Below are positions 18,657-27,514 of a stretch of DNA of 43,400 nt, piece by piece (positions within the stretch are counted from its first letter, which is position 1; each line of letters starts with the position of its first letter). Origin of the DNA: Solirubrobacterales bacterium. GTDB lineage: Bacteria > Actinomycetota > Thermoleophilia > Solirubrobacterales > 70-9. The notes beneath the pieces were generated by a model. The model saw only the letters and a program-made list of their open reading frames with translations. It was not told the origin of the DNA and ran no database searches. The translations under genes and the position numbers were made by a program. The DNA lies in assembly GCA_025450195.1 (NCBI GenBank), contig JANWHW010000031.1:1-43400 (forward strand). The letters are read 5' to 3'.

Positions 18657-19114
18657 GCCAGCTCCTTCCTCAATCGTTTGATCCCCTCGTGAAGGCTGCG
18701 CCGGGCGGCCTCCGGGGAACAGCCCAGCGCGGTGGCGATCTCCGTGTGGGGGAGATCACACCCGTAGCGCAGCGCGACCGCAGCGCGCTGCTTTGGCGGC
18801 AGCTCTCGAACCATGGTCCAGATCCCGTCGCCGGGCTCGGGATCTTCGACCGAGGCCTCCTTTATCTCGGCAACCGGCAGCGGACGTCTTCCGTTGGCTC
18901 GGTGGTGGTCCACCGCCTTGCGGTAGGCGATCGTCAACAGCCAACCCCGAAGATTGCCGGCGTCGTTCAGCTTGGGGTAGGCGCGCAGGGCGGCCAGGAA
19001 TGTCTCCTGGAAGCAGTCGTCGGCGTCGCTGCCGCCAACGGCGCCCCGCAGCACAGCCATCACGTCCGCGGCGTGCTCGTCGAGCAGTACCTGAAAGGGT
19101 GGGAGCGTCGTCAC
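18653..19114 (-). CDS. ECF-type RNA polymerase sigma factor
   Basis: This 153-residue sigma-70 family protein has the two-domain ECF layout. Region 2 (about 8-75) includes DADDCFQETFLAALRAYPKL and NLRGWLLTIAYRKAVDHHR. Region 4 (about 98-150) includes ELPPKQRAAVALRYGCDLPHTEIA and the helix-turn-helix CSPEAARRSLHEGIKRLRK. At 153 residues it is at the short end for ECF factors. No anti-sigma factor gene is adjacent; the coupled neighbour is ogt instead. The GTG start at 19114 has no ribosome site, and TTTAAT lies 7 bases upstream, so it may be leaderless. It diverges from nadC over 113 bases. Confidence 0.88.
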   Translation of the reverse strand: MTTLPPFQVLLDEHAADVMAVLRGAVGGSDADDCFQETFLAALRAYPKLNDAGNLRGWLLTIAYRKAVDHHRANGRRPLPVAEIKEASVEDPEPGDGIWTMVRELPPKQRAAVALRYGCDLPHTEIATALGCSPEAARRSLHEGIKRLRKELA

Positions 19115-19215
19115 TCTGTGGATTAAACGCGGCGGCCAGGCTGAATGTGAGGTGCCCCGCTGGACAGGCCCTCCCTTTTCATCTCAGACATGGAAAAAGG
19201 GGTTGCCCGTTGAAC

Positions 19216-19221
19216 TAGGGT
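19216..19221 (+). promoter_or_regulatory. Candidate -10 of leaderless nadC transcript
   Basis: TAGGGT lies 6 bases before the nadC ATG (19228). Upstream, CCCTTTTC and GAAAAAGGG near 19173-19201 form an AT-rich interrupted palindrome that could be an operator for either divergent gene. Confidence 0.45.
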
Positions 19222-19227
19222 GAGGCG

Positions 19228-20091
19228 ATGACCGAGGCCGCCGAGCATCTGAGCGAGGTCGTCGCCCGCGCGCTCGCCGAGGACGTTGGGGCCGGAGACG
19301 TGACCTCCGATCTGATGGGCATCGCGGACGACACCCGTGGGCGGGCGCGGATCGTCCAGAAGCAGCCCGGCGTCGTCTTCGGCCTGGCTGCGGTTGCCGA
19401 GACGATGCGGCAGTGCGGGGTCGAGTCGGTTGACAACCTCGTGGTCGAGGGGCAGTGGCGAGAGGAGGTGCCTGCCGAGGTGGTGCTCGCCGCAGGCCCT
19501 GCCCCGGCGCTGTTGGCGGCGGAGCGGACGGCACTCAATCTGCTCGGGCATCTTTCCGGCGTCGCGACGCTGACCGCGCGCTTCGTCGAGGCGGTGGCCG
19601 GCACCGGCGTCCGCATCCTTGACACCCGCAAGACGATGCCGGGGCTGCGGGCTCTGGAGAAGGAAGCGGTTGCCGCGGCTGGCGGCTCCAACCACCGTAT
19701 GGGCCTCTACGACGCGGTCCTGGTCAAGGAGAACCACATCGCCCTCGGCGGCGGGCTGGCGAAGGCCATCCATGCCGCCCGCGCCGCGCACCCCGAGCTC
19801 CCCATCGAGGTCGAGTGCCGAAACCTCGACGAAACGGCCTATGCCCTGGGCACCGGCGCCGACCGACTGCTGCTGGACAACATGGGCACCGATGACTTGC
19901 GAAAGGCGGTTGAGCTGCGCGATTCCAACGGTGGGGCGGGGGGAAAGGCCATCGCTCTTGAGGCATCGGGAGGCGTCAGCCTGGAGACGGTTCGCGCGAT
20001 TGCCGAAACTGGAGTCGACTTCATTTCGGTCGGCGCGCTCACCCACTCGGCCCCCAGCCTCGACTTCAGCATGCTTGCCGAGCCAGCCTGA
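19228..20091 (+). CDS. nadC: Nicotinate-nucleotide pyrophosphorylase (carboxylating)
   Basis: This 287-residue quinolinate phosphoribosyltransferase converts quinolinate and PRPP to nicotinate mononucleotide in NAD biosynthesis. Motifs seen are the N-terminal EDVGAGDVTSDL, AERTALNLLGHLSGVATLT, the substrate-binding DTRKTMPGLRALEKEAVAAAGGSNHR split over residues ~133-160, VKENHIALGG, VECRNLDE and the C-terminal LEASGGVSLETVRAIAETGVDFIS. Its pathway partner nadA lies 1.4 kb downstream, separated by two minus-strand genes; nadB is not in the window. A hairpin containing its stop codon is shared with the convergent cupredoxin gene. Confidence 0.95.
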   Translation: MTEAAEHLSEVVARALAEDVGAGDVTSDLMGIADDTRGRARIVQKQPGVVFGLAAVAETMRQCGVESVDNLVVEGQWREEVPAEVVLAAGPAPALLAAERTALNLLGHLSGVATLTARFVEAVAGTGVRILDTRKTMPGLRALEKEAVAAAGGSNHRMGLYDAVLVKENHIALGGGLAKAIHAARAAHPELPIEVECRNLDETAYALGTGADRLLLDNMGTDDLRKAVELRDSNGGAGGKAIALEASGGVSLETVRAIAETGVDFISVGALTHSAPSLDFSMLAEPA

Positions 20092-20105
20092 GGGCGTTTC
20101 TCAGG
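20087..20105. terminator. Bidirectional terminator between nadC and cupredoxin gene
   Basis: CCTGAG (20087-20092) pairs with CTCAGG (20100-20105). The nadC TGA is in the left arm, and the cupredoxin stop (TCA on the + strand) is in the right arm. The loop GGCGTTT gives a short T-run. Confidence 0.5.
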
Positions 20106-20448
20106 GGACCGTGATCTTCAGCCGCATTTCAGACGGGTGGACTGAGCAGATAATCCGGTAGGTGCCCGACGCGTTGAAGGTCTTCACGAGGTTGACCCCA
20201 TCGACTTTTGTCTTCTCGGAGGCGAAGTCCCCACCGGGCCCCTTGGCCTTGGTGACTCTGTGGCGGCGGTTGCCGGTCCACTTGAAGCGCACCTTGGTCC
20301 CGCTGGAAACGGTCTTGGCGGAGGGCGAGAAGAAATTGTCGCCGAGGATGATGGTCGTCGTTGGCGCTGCCTTCGCGAGCCCGCCGTACAGCGGCACGCT
20401 TGCCAGTGCGACGATCGCCATCAGGCCGAGAATCTTTCGGCTGCGCAT
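20101..20448 (-). CDS. Secreted cupredoxin (plastocyanin-like blue copper protein)
   Basis: This 115-residue protein has a signal peptide (about 1-28, ILGLMAIVALASVPLYGGLAKA) and a single cupredoxin domain. The type 1 copper ligands are visible as His63 in RRHRV and the C-terminal cluster Cys101-His104-Met108 in IICSVHPSEM. The plastocyanin-like SPSAKTVSSGTKVRFKW strand precedes them. It is likely an exported electron carrier or copper-binding protein; no redox partner gene is adjacent. I took the internal ATG at 20448, which has AAGGAGG 6 bases upstream, instead of a longer frame starting at 20478. Confidence 0.85.
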   Translation of the reverse strand: MRSRKILGLMAIVALASVPLYGGLAKAAPTTTIILGDNFFSPSAKTVSSGTKVRFKWTGNRRHRVTKAKGPGGDFASEKTKVDGVNLVKTFNASGTYRIICSVHPSEMRLKITVP

Positions 20449-20490
20449 ACCAACCTCCTTGCGTTCGCTGGGGAACATCGTACGTGGCCG

Positions 20491-21384
20491 CTACTTGAGC
20501 AGCCGGGAGAGACGGCGATCCTTGAGCACGCGGCCACCTGTTTGCTCATCCGGGCAGTAGGTCGTCTGGTGCTCGGAGAAGAACACCGCCTCGAGGGCGG
20601 TGCCGCAGCGCGGACAAGGCTCACCCTCGTGCTTGTGGATCTTCAAAGGCTTCGGTGCTTTTTCGGGCAGCTGTCCCTCGACCGTCTCTTCGTAGTGCTC
20701 GATCGCGTCCCCGAGCACATGCAACGCGTCGCGTAGCCGCTCGACCTCCTCTTGGCCCAGCTCCGAGCCTTTCTTGAAGGGGGAAAGGCGTGCCTCCCAG
20801 AGAATCTCGTCGACCCAAGAGCGGCCGATCCCGGCGATGTCGGCCTGATGGCGGAGCAGTGGATGCAGGTGCCGCGGTTGGTCGATCAGAGCCGCAAACT
20901 CCTTCGGTGACGGAGGCGGCCAGGCTTCCGGCCCCAGTCTTGCGACCATCTCGTCCTCCATCACCGACGCCGTCGGGAGCAGCTTCGCCCAGGCTCGCTG
21001 CTTGGTTCCGTGCTCGCGCAGTCGCAGCTCTCGCCCGCCGTCGAGCCTTACGAGCACACGCGATGCCCTGTCTTTGGGCGAAGCCCGTTTTTCGAATACC
21101 CGCAAGCGCCCCGCCGACATCAGGTGGATCAGCAGCGCGAGGTCATCATCGGTAGAGCGCGACGACGTACGTCGTCGCGACACGCTGGTGGATTTGAAGT
21201 GAACCACCGGCATCTTGCCAATCCGCCGTACCGCGGACACCTCGCGGCCGACCAGCGATTCGAGTGGCGGCTCGAAGGTCTTCATCACGTTCATCCCCGG
21301 CGCCAAGGCCGATTCGACCTCAGCTCCCACCAGGGCGCTGTTCAGACGGCGCACCGTGATCTCCACCTCCGGAAGCTCTGGCAT
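20491..21384 (-). CDS. fpg: Fpg/Nei family DNA glycosylase
   Basis: This 297-residue base-excision repair enzyme begins MPELPEVEITVRRL, with the catalytic Pro at position 2 after Met removal and Glu next to it. The RRIGKMPVVHF segment carries the beta-hairpin lysine. The helix-two-turn-helix is ADIAGIGRSWVDEILWEARL, where typical Fpg has AGIGNIYADE. The C-terminal zinc finger has Cys257, Cys260 and Cys277, but the fourth ligand is Glu280 in CPDEQTGG, where CPxCQ is standard. A serine/arginine-rich insertion (about 84-95) lies before the LIHLMSAGRL strand. It belongs to the Fpg/Nei superfamily, but the lesion specificity is uncertain. The start at 21384 is fixed by the MPELPE motif. Confidence 0.85.
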   Translation of the reverse strand: MPELPEVEITVRRLNSALVGAEVESALAPGMNVMKTFEPPLESLVGREVSAVRRIGKMPVVHFKSTSVSRRRTSSRSTDDDLALLIHLMSAGRLRVFEKRASPKDRASRVLVRLDGGRELRLREHGTKQRAWAKLLPTASVMEDEMVARLGPEAWPPPSPKEFAALIDQPRHLHPLLRHQADIAGIGRSWVDEILWEARLSPFKKGSELGQEEVERLRDALHVLGDAIEHYEETVEGQLPEKAPKPLKIHKHEGEPCPRCGTALEAVFFSEHQTTYCPDEQTGGRVLKDRRLSRLLK

Positions 21385-21514
21385 CTCCACAAGTCTGGCG
21401 GCTCGACTTCGTGGCCGCCGCCGACCTTGGAGAGGCACTAGACTTCTGGATAGTTCATTCGACTGGTTTGAGGCTCACGCCCACCCAGCGAACATCGGAA
21501 ACGGAAGGCTCCAG

Positions 21515-22546
21515 ATGCAGGAGTTGCCCACGATCCAACCCACGATGGCACCGGACCTCTCGTCGGAGGAGATCCGTGCGTTGAGCGAGGAGGTGCGCAC
21601 GCTTTCTGCCGAGCGCAACGCCGTCATCCTCGCTCACAATTACCAACTGCCTGAGGTCCAGGATGTCGCCGACGTGATGGGCGATTCGCTCGGCCTCTCG
21701 CGCCGCGCGGCGGCGACCGGCGCCGATGTGATCGCTTTCTGCGGCGTCCACTTCATGGCCGAGACGGCCTCGATCCTCTCACCGGAGAAGACCGTGCTGA
21801 TCCCCGACCTGGATGCCGGCTGCTCGCTGGCCGACTCGATCGACGCCGACCAGCTGCGCGCCTGGAAGGCCGAACATCCCGGTGCGCTCGTCGTCATGTA
21901 CGTAAACACGTCCGCCGAGGTGAAGGCGGAGACCGACTACTGCTGCACCTCCTCCAACGCGGTCCAGGTGGTTGAGCACATCTGGGCCGAGCATGGGCCC
22001 GATACCGAGATCCTCTTCGGCCCCGACATGTGGCTGGGCGCATTCGTCGAGAGGGAGACCGGGCTGCTCGAGGACCCAGAGCGACGTTCCCGCTTCCACA
22101 TTTGGGACGGCGAGTGCCATGTTCACGCGGGGATCCGTCCCGAGGACATCGTCCAGACCCGGGCCGAGCATCCGGATGCAGAGTTCCTGATCCACCCGGA
22201 GTGCGGTTGCTCGACCCAGGCGATGGAGTACGTCGCCTCGGGAGACATCGAGGCCGAGGGCGTCCACATGCTCTCTACCTCGGGGATGCTGAAACACGTT
22301 GAGGCCAACCCCGACGGCAGCTTCATCGTCGCCACCGAGAACGGGATGCTGTACCCGCTTCAGCAGGCGGCGCCGCGGGCCAACCTGATCGAGGCCAACC
22401 GGATGGCCTTCTGCAAGTACATGAAGATGATCACGCTGCCGAAGCTTCGCGACAGCCTGCGGGACATGAAGTTCGAGGTCAGCGTTCCGGAAGAAATTGC
22501 CGAGCGAGCGCGTATTCCGATTGAGCGAATGGTCGCGATCGGATAG
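21515..22546 (+). CDS. nadA: Quinolinate synthase A
   Basis: This 343-residue [4Fe-4S] enzyme condenses iminoaspartate with dihydroxyacetone phosphate to quinolinate. Motifs are ILAHNYQLPEVQDVADVMGDS, the cysteine in AFCGVHFMAETA, VVMYVNTSAEVKAETDYCCT, the FGPDMWLG region, HPECGCSTQAMEY and the final cluster cysteine in NRMAFCKYMKMITLPKL, which is the arrangement of the Bacillus-type long NadA. GGAAGG lies 6 bases before the ATG at 21515. The divergent fpg starts 130 bases upstream. NadC is 1.4 kb away; aspartate oxidase (nadB) is not found here, so the iminoaspartate source must be elsewhere. Confidence 0.95.
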   Translation: MQELPTIQPTMAPDLSSEEIRALSEEVRTLSAERNAVILAHNYQLPEVQDVADVMGDSLGLSRRAAATGADVIAFCGVHFMAETASILSPEKTVLIPDLDAGCSLADSIDADQLRAWKAEHPGALVVMYVNTSAEVKAETDYCCTSSNAVQVVEHIWAEHGPDTEILFGPDMWLGAFVERETGLLEDPERRSRFHIWDGECHVHAGIRPEDIVQTRAEHPDAEFLIHPECGCSTQAMEYVASGDIEAEGVHMLSTSGMLKHVEANPDGSFIVATENGMLYPLQQAAPRANLIEANRMAFCKYMKMITLPKLRDSLRDMKFEVSVPEEIAERARIPIERMVAIG

Positions 22547-22594
22547 CGGCAGATAGAGTCCCGCCGCGCAGTCCGAGAAGAGGTCTTCCTTCCC

Positions 22595-24454
22595 TTGAGC
22601 CAGGTCATTTCCGAGCAAACCGCGAACAGCGAGCAGCTGCACGAGCTTGCTCAGCAGCTCCGCGTCGACTCGGTTCGAGCGAGCGATGCCGCCGGTTCGG
22701 GTCATCCGACCTCCGCCATGTCTGCGGCCGATCTGATGGCCGTGCTGTTCTCGACTCAGCTTCGCTACGACTTCTCCGCGCCCGAGAATGCGGCCAACGA
22801 TCACCTCGTCTTCTCCAAGGGCCACGCATCGCCCCTGCTGTACGCGCTCTACAAGGCCGCTGGGGCTATAGACGATCAGGAGCTGCTCACCTTCCGTGAG
22901 TTCGGCTCCCGCCTTCAGGGTCATCCGACGCCGGAAATCCCCTGGGTCGATGTGGCGACGGGATCGCTCGGCCAGGGGCTTCCGATCGCCGTCGGCATCG
23001 CGCTCGCGGGAGCTCGGCTCGAGTCCTCCGACTTCAGGGTGTGGGTGCTCTGTGGGGATTCCGAGCTTGCCGAGGGCTCGATGTGGGAGGCCATCGAGCA
23101 GGCTGGGCACGCGGGCCTGGACAACCTGATCGCGATCGTCGACGTCAATCGCCTCGGTCAGCGCGGGCCGACGATGCATGAGTGGGACACATCCTCGCTG
23201 GCGGCACGCGCGAGCGCCTGTGGCTGGGACGTTCAGGAGATAGACGGTCACGACTTCGCGGCCATCGAGGGCGCCTACGCTCAGGCCCTGGGGGCCGACG
23301 GCCCGGCGGTGATCTTCGCCCGCACCAAGAAGGGCTCTGGGGTCTCCGCGGTCGAGGACAAGCCGGGCTGGCATGGCAAGCCACTCGAGGACCCGGAGGC
23401 CGCAATCGCCGAGCTCGGCGGCATTCGCTCTCTCAGCGTCACCGTCCAGTCGCCTCCGGCGCCGAGCCCTCTGGAGATCGAGAGGGCCCCGGTCGAGCGT
23501 CCAACCTATGAGCGCGGCATCGATGTTGCGACTCGTGGGGCATACGGGGACGCCCTGGCCTGGATCGGCTCGATCGATGAGCGAGTCGTGGCACTGGACG
23601 CCGAGGTTGGCAACTCGACCTACGCCGAGCGATTCGCTCAGAAGCACCCGGATCGGTTCTTCGAGATGTTCATCGCCGAGCAGCAGATGGTCGCAACCGC
23701 GATCGGTCTGCAGACGCGGGGATGGAAGCCGTTTGCCTCCTCCTTCGGGGCCTTTCTCAGCCGGGCGTATGACTTCGTGCGCATGGGGGCGATCTCCGAC
23801 GCCGATCTGAAGCTCTGCGGCTCCCACGTCGGCGTTTCGATTGGCCCGGACGGTCCCTCGCAGATGGCGCTTGAGGACATTGCCGCCTTCCGCGCCGTCC
23901 TCGACAGCGTCGTGCTCTATCCATGCGATGCGAACCAAACGGTATGCCTCGTCGATGCGATGCGCGAGCACCGTGGGTTCAGTTACATGCGTACCACCCG
24001 GGGAGCCACTCAGGTGCTCTACGAGCCCGGCGAGGACTTCTGGATTGGAGGCAGCCGAACGATCCGCTCCAGCGACGATGACGATGTCACTCTGATTGGG
24101 GCGGGGATAACGCTGCACGAATGCCTCATAGCCGCCGCCGATCTCACCGATCAGGGGATCACCTCGCGGGTGATCGACCTCTACTCGGTGAAGCCGGTTG
24201 ACGCTGACGCGATCCTCAAGGCAGCGAATGAGACGCGGCTGCTGATGACCGTGGAGGACCACTGGGCGGAGGGGGGCATCGGCGAGACGGTTGCCGGCGT
24301 GTTGGCCGAGTCGGGTGCGGGCACCCCTCTGGCGCGCCTCGCTGTCTCCGAGCGGCCGGGGAGTGGCCCCCCGAAGGCACTGCTTGCTGCGGCCGGAATA
24401 GACGCCGCTGGCATAGCCGCTGCAGTAAAAGAGCGAATTACTAACATTCGCTAA
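22595..24454 (+). CDS. tkt: Transketolase, short (animal-like) type
   Basis: This 619-residue thiamine-diphosphate enzyme moves two-carbon units between sugar phosphates in the pentose phosphate pathway. Motifs are RASDAAGSGHPTSAMSAADL, FSKGHASPLLYALY, TGSLGQGLPIAVGIAL, the ThDP/Mg-binding GDSELAEGSMWEA with IVDVNRLGQ, and the pyrimidine-domain IAEQQMVATAIGLQTRG plus GPSQMALEDIAAFR. At about 620 residues it is shorter than typical bacterial transketolases (~660-700) and resembles the animal/archaeal-actinobacterial subgroup. The start is TTG at 22595, with GAGAAGAGG ~13 bases upstream. TAGAGT at 22553 may be its -10. An AGCGAAT/ATTCGCT hairpin covers its 3' end. Confidence 0.92.
   Translation: MSQVISEQTANSEQLHELAQQLRVDSVRASDAAGSGHPTSAMSAADLMAVLFSTQLRYDFSAPENAANDHLVFSKGHASPLLYALYKAAGAIDDQELLTFREFGSRLQGHPTPEIPWVDVATGSLGQGLPIAVGIALAGARLESSDFRVWVLCGDSELAEGSMWEAIEQAGHAGLDNLIAIVDVNRLGQRGPTMHEWDTSSLAARASACGWDVQEIDGHDFAAIEGAYAQALGADGPAVIFARTKKGSGVSAVEDKPGWHGKPLEDPEAAIAELGGIRSLSVTVQSPPAPSPLEIERAPVERPTYERGIDVATRGAYGDALAWIGSIDERVVALDAEVGNSTYAERFAQKHPDRFFEMFIAEQQMVATAIGLQTRGWKPFASSFGAFLSRAYDFVRMGAISDADLKLCGSHVGVSIGPDGPSQMALEDIAAFRAVLDSVVLYPCDANQTVCLVDAMREHRGFSYMRTTRGATQVLYEPGEDFWIGGSRTIRSSDDDDVTLIGAGITLHECLIAAADLTDQGITSRVIDLYSVKPVDADAILKAANETRLLMTVEDHWAEGGIGETVAGVLAESGAGTPLARLAVSERPGSGPPKALLAAAGIDAAGIAAAVKERITNIR
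24432..24452 (+). terminator. Hairpin at the transketolase 3' end
   Basis: AGCGAAT (24432-24438) pairs with ATTCGCT (24446-24452), which overlaps the TAA stop. TTCGCTAA is repeated 11 bases later at 24458-24465. It is a plausible terminator in the only relatively AT-rich gap of this stretch. Confidence 0.4.
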
Positions 24455-24549
24455 TAGTTCGCTAAGCTTCCGCTCGCATCAGACGGGCGGGGAATTGCGC
24501 GCCCAGTGGGACGCAGGAGTCATCCTGAACCCGCAGAAGGGATCGCGGA

Positions 24550-25386
24550 ATGGCAAGAGTGAGAAAGCGAAAGGGCGAAAACGAGGCGCTGCGTCGCCCC
24601 CGTCGCGGTGGCGCACCGATCATCGAGCTGCGCGACGTGACGAAGGTCTACCCCGGTGGCCACATGGCGTTGGACCGTGTCTCGCTGGCGATCAACCGCG
24701 GCGAGTTCGCCTTCCTCGTCGGCCCAACGGGCTGTGGCAAGTCGACCTTGATCAAGACGCTGATCCGCGACGAGGAGGTAACCGAGGGAACGGTGAGCAT
24801 CGCCGGTCGCGATATTGGCGCCCTTGCCGAGAAGAAGATCCCGCAGTTGCGGCGCAACATCGGCACCGTCTTCCAAGACTTCAAGCTGCTGCCCGACCGC
24901 ACCGTCTACGACAACGTCGCCTACGCACTGCAGGTGATCGGCGCCAGCCGAGCCGAGATTCGCACCCAGGTGCCGGAGACGCTGCGCCTGGTGGGGCTTT
25001 CGACCAAGCTTCACAGCTACCCCGACGAGCTCTCCGGGGGAGAGCAGCAGCGAGTCTCGATCGCCCGCGCTTTCGTCAACCACCCGCCGCTGCTGCTCGC
25101 CGACGAGCCGAGCGGCAACCTCGACCCGGTCACCTCGATCGGCGTGATGCAGCTGCTCTATCGGATCAACAAGACCGGCACCACCGTCCTCGTCGTCACC
25201 CACGACCGTGAGATGGTCGACAACATGCAGCGTCGCGTGATCGAGCTCTATGAGGGCCGCGTGGTCCGCGACGAAGTCAGCGGCGGCTACACCGAGGAGT
25301 CGACGACCGAGTTCGGCGTGCGAATGCGCGCCGAGATGGGTGTCGCCCCCGAGGGCCAGACGAACGGCCACGATTCGCTCTTCTGA
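24550..25386 (+). CDS. ftsE: Cell division ATP-binding protein FtsE
   Basis: This 278-residue ABC ATPase partners FtsX and controls peptidoglycan hydrolases at the division site. A ~25-residue basic N-terminal extension precedes the ABC domain. Walker A is GPTGCGKST, the Q-loop FQDFKLL, the signature LSGGEQQR, Walker [13 protein letters not shown], and the H-loop [22 protein letters not shown] and the long C-terminal tail after [10 protein letters not shown] are typical of actinobacterial FtsE. ftsX follows three bases after the stop, then an S41 protease. GAAGGGA precedes the ATG. Confidence 0.95.
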   Translation: MARVRKRKGENEALRRPRRGGAPIIELRDVTKVYPGGHMALDRVSLAINRGEFAFLVGPTGCGKSTLIKTLIRDEEVTEGTVSIAGRDIGALAEKKIPQLRRNIGTVFQDFKLLPDRTVYDNVAYALQVIGASRAEIRTQVPETLRLVGLSTKLHSYPDELSGGEQQRVSIARAFVNHPPLLLADEPSGNLDPVTSIGVMQLLYRINKTGTTVLVVTHDREMVDNMQRRVIELYEGRVVRDEVSGGYTEESTTEFGVRMRAEMGVAPEGQTNGHDSLF

Positions 25387-25389
25387 GCC

Positions 25390-26316
25390 ATGTCCAAGCT
25401 CATCTTCTTCATCCAGGAGGCGTTCAGGGCGTTGCGTCGCAACGGGGCGCCGAGCATGGCGGCAATCGTCACCACGGGCGTCACCGTCATTCTCCTTGGG
25501 GTTCTGATCCCCGTCTTCCAAACCGCGCAATCGAAGAGCGAGGAGGTCCGCGACAGCCTCGAGTTTCGGGTCGCCGTCTATGACGATGCGACCAAAGCCG
25601 AAGTCGCTGCGCTGGGGAGGGAGCTGGAAGCGATACCGCATGTCGCCACGGTTGAGTTCATCGACAAGGGCGAGGCCCTGGCGGAGTTCGAAGCCGACCT
25701 CGGCAAAGAAAAGAGCGAAGACCTGCTGGCGCAGGTGCGGAGCAACCCGTTGCCACGGAACTTTGCCGTCAAGGCGGAAGACGCCGCCTATCTCAGTGAC
25801 GTGCGGGCGGCCGTCACCCCGCCGGGGCCGGATGGGAAACCAATGCCGATCTCCCCGATCATCCCGACCGAAGACGGCATCTTCGACCGGCGGGAAGATT
25901 CAGAGAAGATCGAGCAGGTAACCAGTGCGCTGAAGATCGTCTTGACCGTGATCACCGCCCTGCTCGTTATCGCCTCGCTGATGCTGATCGGCAACACGAT
26001 CCGGCTCTCGATCTACACGCGGCGCCGCGAGGTCGAGGTGATGCGGCTGGTCGGCGCCACGCGCTGGTTCATTCGCTGGCCGTTCATGATCGAGGGAGTC
26101 GTGGTCGGCTTTGCGGGCGGCCTCGTGGCCATACTGGTCCTGTGGCTGGGCAAGCTGACTATCGTCGACCCACTGGGCGACAGCATCGATCTTGCGGCGG
26201 CCCAGAGCAGCACGACACTTTCCTTTCCGGCCCTTGTCGTGATCCTCTTCTCAGCCGCTGTTCTGTTTTCGGCGATTGGCTCCGGGGTGACGCTGCGCAG
26301 GTTCCTGAAGATTTGA
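25390..26316 (+). CDS. ftsX: Cell division protein FtsX
   Basis: This 308-residue membrane partner of FtsE has four predicted transmembrane helices. The first (about 22-42, AAIVTTGVTVILLGVLIPVF) is followed by a large extracellular loop with DSLEFRVAVYDDATKAEV and FIDKGEALAEFEADLG, which is the part that binds periplasmic hydrolase activators in other bacteria. The C-terminal three helices include the conserved RRREVEVMRLVGATRWFIRWP segment. The loop contains a proline-rich insertion (VTPPGPDGKPMPISPI). No hydrolase gene of the RipC/EnvC type follows; instead an S41 protease gene lies seven bases downstream. Confidence 0.95.
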   Translation: MSKLIFFIQEAFRALRRNGAPSMAAIVTTGVTVILLGVLIPVFQTAQSKSEEVRDSLEFRVAVYDDATKAEVAALGRELEAIPHVATVEFIDKGEALAEFEADLGKEKSEDLLAQVRSNPLPRNFAVKAEDAAYLSDVRAAVTPPGPDGKPMPISPIIPTEDGIFDRREDSEKIEQVTSALKIVLTVITALLVIASLMLIGNTIRLSIYTRRREVEVMRLVGATRWFIRWPFMIEGVVVGFAGGLVAILVLWLGKLTIVDPLGDSIDLAAAQSSTTLSFPALVVILFSAAVLFSAIGSGVTLRRFLKI

Positions 26317-26323
26317 GGACGGC

Positions 26324-27514
26324 ATGAAGGCCTCCTCCGTCCTGGGGCTGGTGGCCGCATTGGTCGCCATGCTCGCCGTCGGGCTTTGGCTTGGCGGGCA
26401 CCCAGCCCATATCCCACCGACGCTTCGCGATGCCTTCGTCGACGACTCCGCCGGGCTCAACGTCGAAGCGACCGAATTGATCGAGGACAACTACTACCGG
26501 GCGGTGAGCCAGGAGGAGCTGACCAACGCCTCGTTGCAGGGCATGGTCCGCGGGCTGCGACGGCGCTATCGCGACCGCTTCTCCGAGTACTTCTCACCCG
26601 AACTGTTGGCCCAATTCAAGGAAGCGATCTCGGGTCGCTTCTCGGGGATCGGGATAAGCGTCGTGGAGGTGAAGCGAGGCCTGAGAGTCGAGCAGGTATT
26701 TGCCAGATCGCCGGCCGAGAAGGCCGGGCTCGAGGTTGGCGACACGATCGTGTCGGTCAACGGCAGCTCGATCGAAGGGGAGCCCAGCGATATCTCGACG
26801 CAGAGGATCAAAGGGCCCGAAGGGACTGAGGTGACCCTCGGCGTACAGGGTGCGGCCAATGATGGACTGCGTGAGCTGCCCATCGTCCGCGCCGAGATCG
26901 CGCTCCCAGTGGTGAGCAGCAAAGTGGTGGAGGTCAATGGGCGCAAGCTTGGCTACGTCCGTCTAATTTCGTTTAGCGAAGGCGCCCACGCCCTCCTGCG
27001 AAACGCCGTGCGCAAGGTCGAGCGGCAGGGAGCGGAGGCGATCGTGCTTGACCTGCGCGGCAACGGCGGCGGGCTGCTCGAGGAGGCGGTGTTGAGCGCG
27101 AGCATCTTCTTGCCCGAGGGCGAAGTTGTGGCTACGACGGATTCCCGCACCCAGGGTCAGTCCACCTACAAGACCGTAGGCGACGACCTGCCGGCTCGTC
27201 CGATGGTGGTCTTGATCGACGGCAACACGGCCTCGGCGGCGGAGATCCTCACCGCAGCACTCGCCGACAACGCCGACGCGGAGGTATTTGGCGCTCGCTC
27301 CTACGGCAAGGGCGTCTTCCAGCAGGAGGTCGACCTCTCAAACGGTGGGGCGCTGAAGCTGACGATCGGCGAGTACTTCACCCCCGACGGCACCAACCTC
27401 GCGGGGCACGGCATCGATCCCGACGTGCCCGTGCGGGACCTGCCGGCTACGGCGCAAGACGAGGTGCTTGACCGTGCCCTCGAGAAGCTGGCGGCCCCAC
27501 AGGGCCAAAAATGA
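26324..27514 (+). CDS. S41 family C-terminal processing peptidase with PDZ domain
   Basis: This 396-residue exported protease has an N-terminal membrane or signal helix (about 4-25), a helical region, a PDZ domain (about 108-185, GISVVEVKRGL and SPAEKAGLEVGDTIVSVNG) and an S41 catalytic domain. The Ser-Lys dyad is Ser304 in GNTASAAEI and Lys329 in YGKGVFQQ, 25 residues apart as in CtpA/CtpB. It would cleave C-terminal ends of envelope proteins. It follows ftsX by seven bases, and its TGA overlaps the RNase R ATG by four bases. A role in processing a division or peptidoglycan-hydrolase partner of FtsEX is an inference from this order. Confidence 0.93.
   Translation: MKASSVLGLVAALVAMLAVGLWLGGHPAHIPPTLRDAFVDDSAGLNVEATELIEDNYYRAVSQEELTNASLQGMVRGLRRRYRDRFSEYFSPELLAQFKEAISGRFSGIGISVVEVKRGLRVEQVFARSPAEKAGLEVGDTIVSVNGSSIEGEPSDISTQRIKGPEGTEVTLGVQGAANDGLRELPIVRAEIALPVVSSKVVEVNGRKLGYVRLISFSEGAHALLRNAVRKVERQGAEAIVLDLRGNGGGLLEEAVLSASIFLPEGEVVATTDSRTQGQSTYKTVGDDLPARPMVVLIDGNTASAAEILTAALADNADAEVFGARSYGKGVFQQEVDLSNGGALKLTIGEYFTPDGTNLAGHGIDPDVPVRDLPATAQDEVLDRALEKLAAPQGQK

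Noticed and set aside
21779-24262. 827-codon open frame on the - strand opposite nadA and transketolase
   Set aside because: High GC makes long antisense frames common. The + strand encodes well-recognised enzymes across the whole stretch, and the antisense product shows no known motif.
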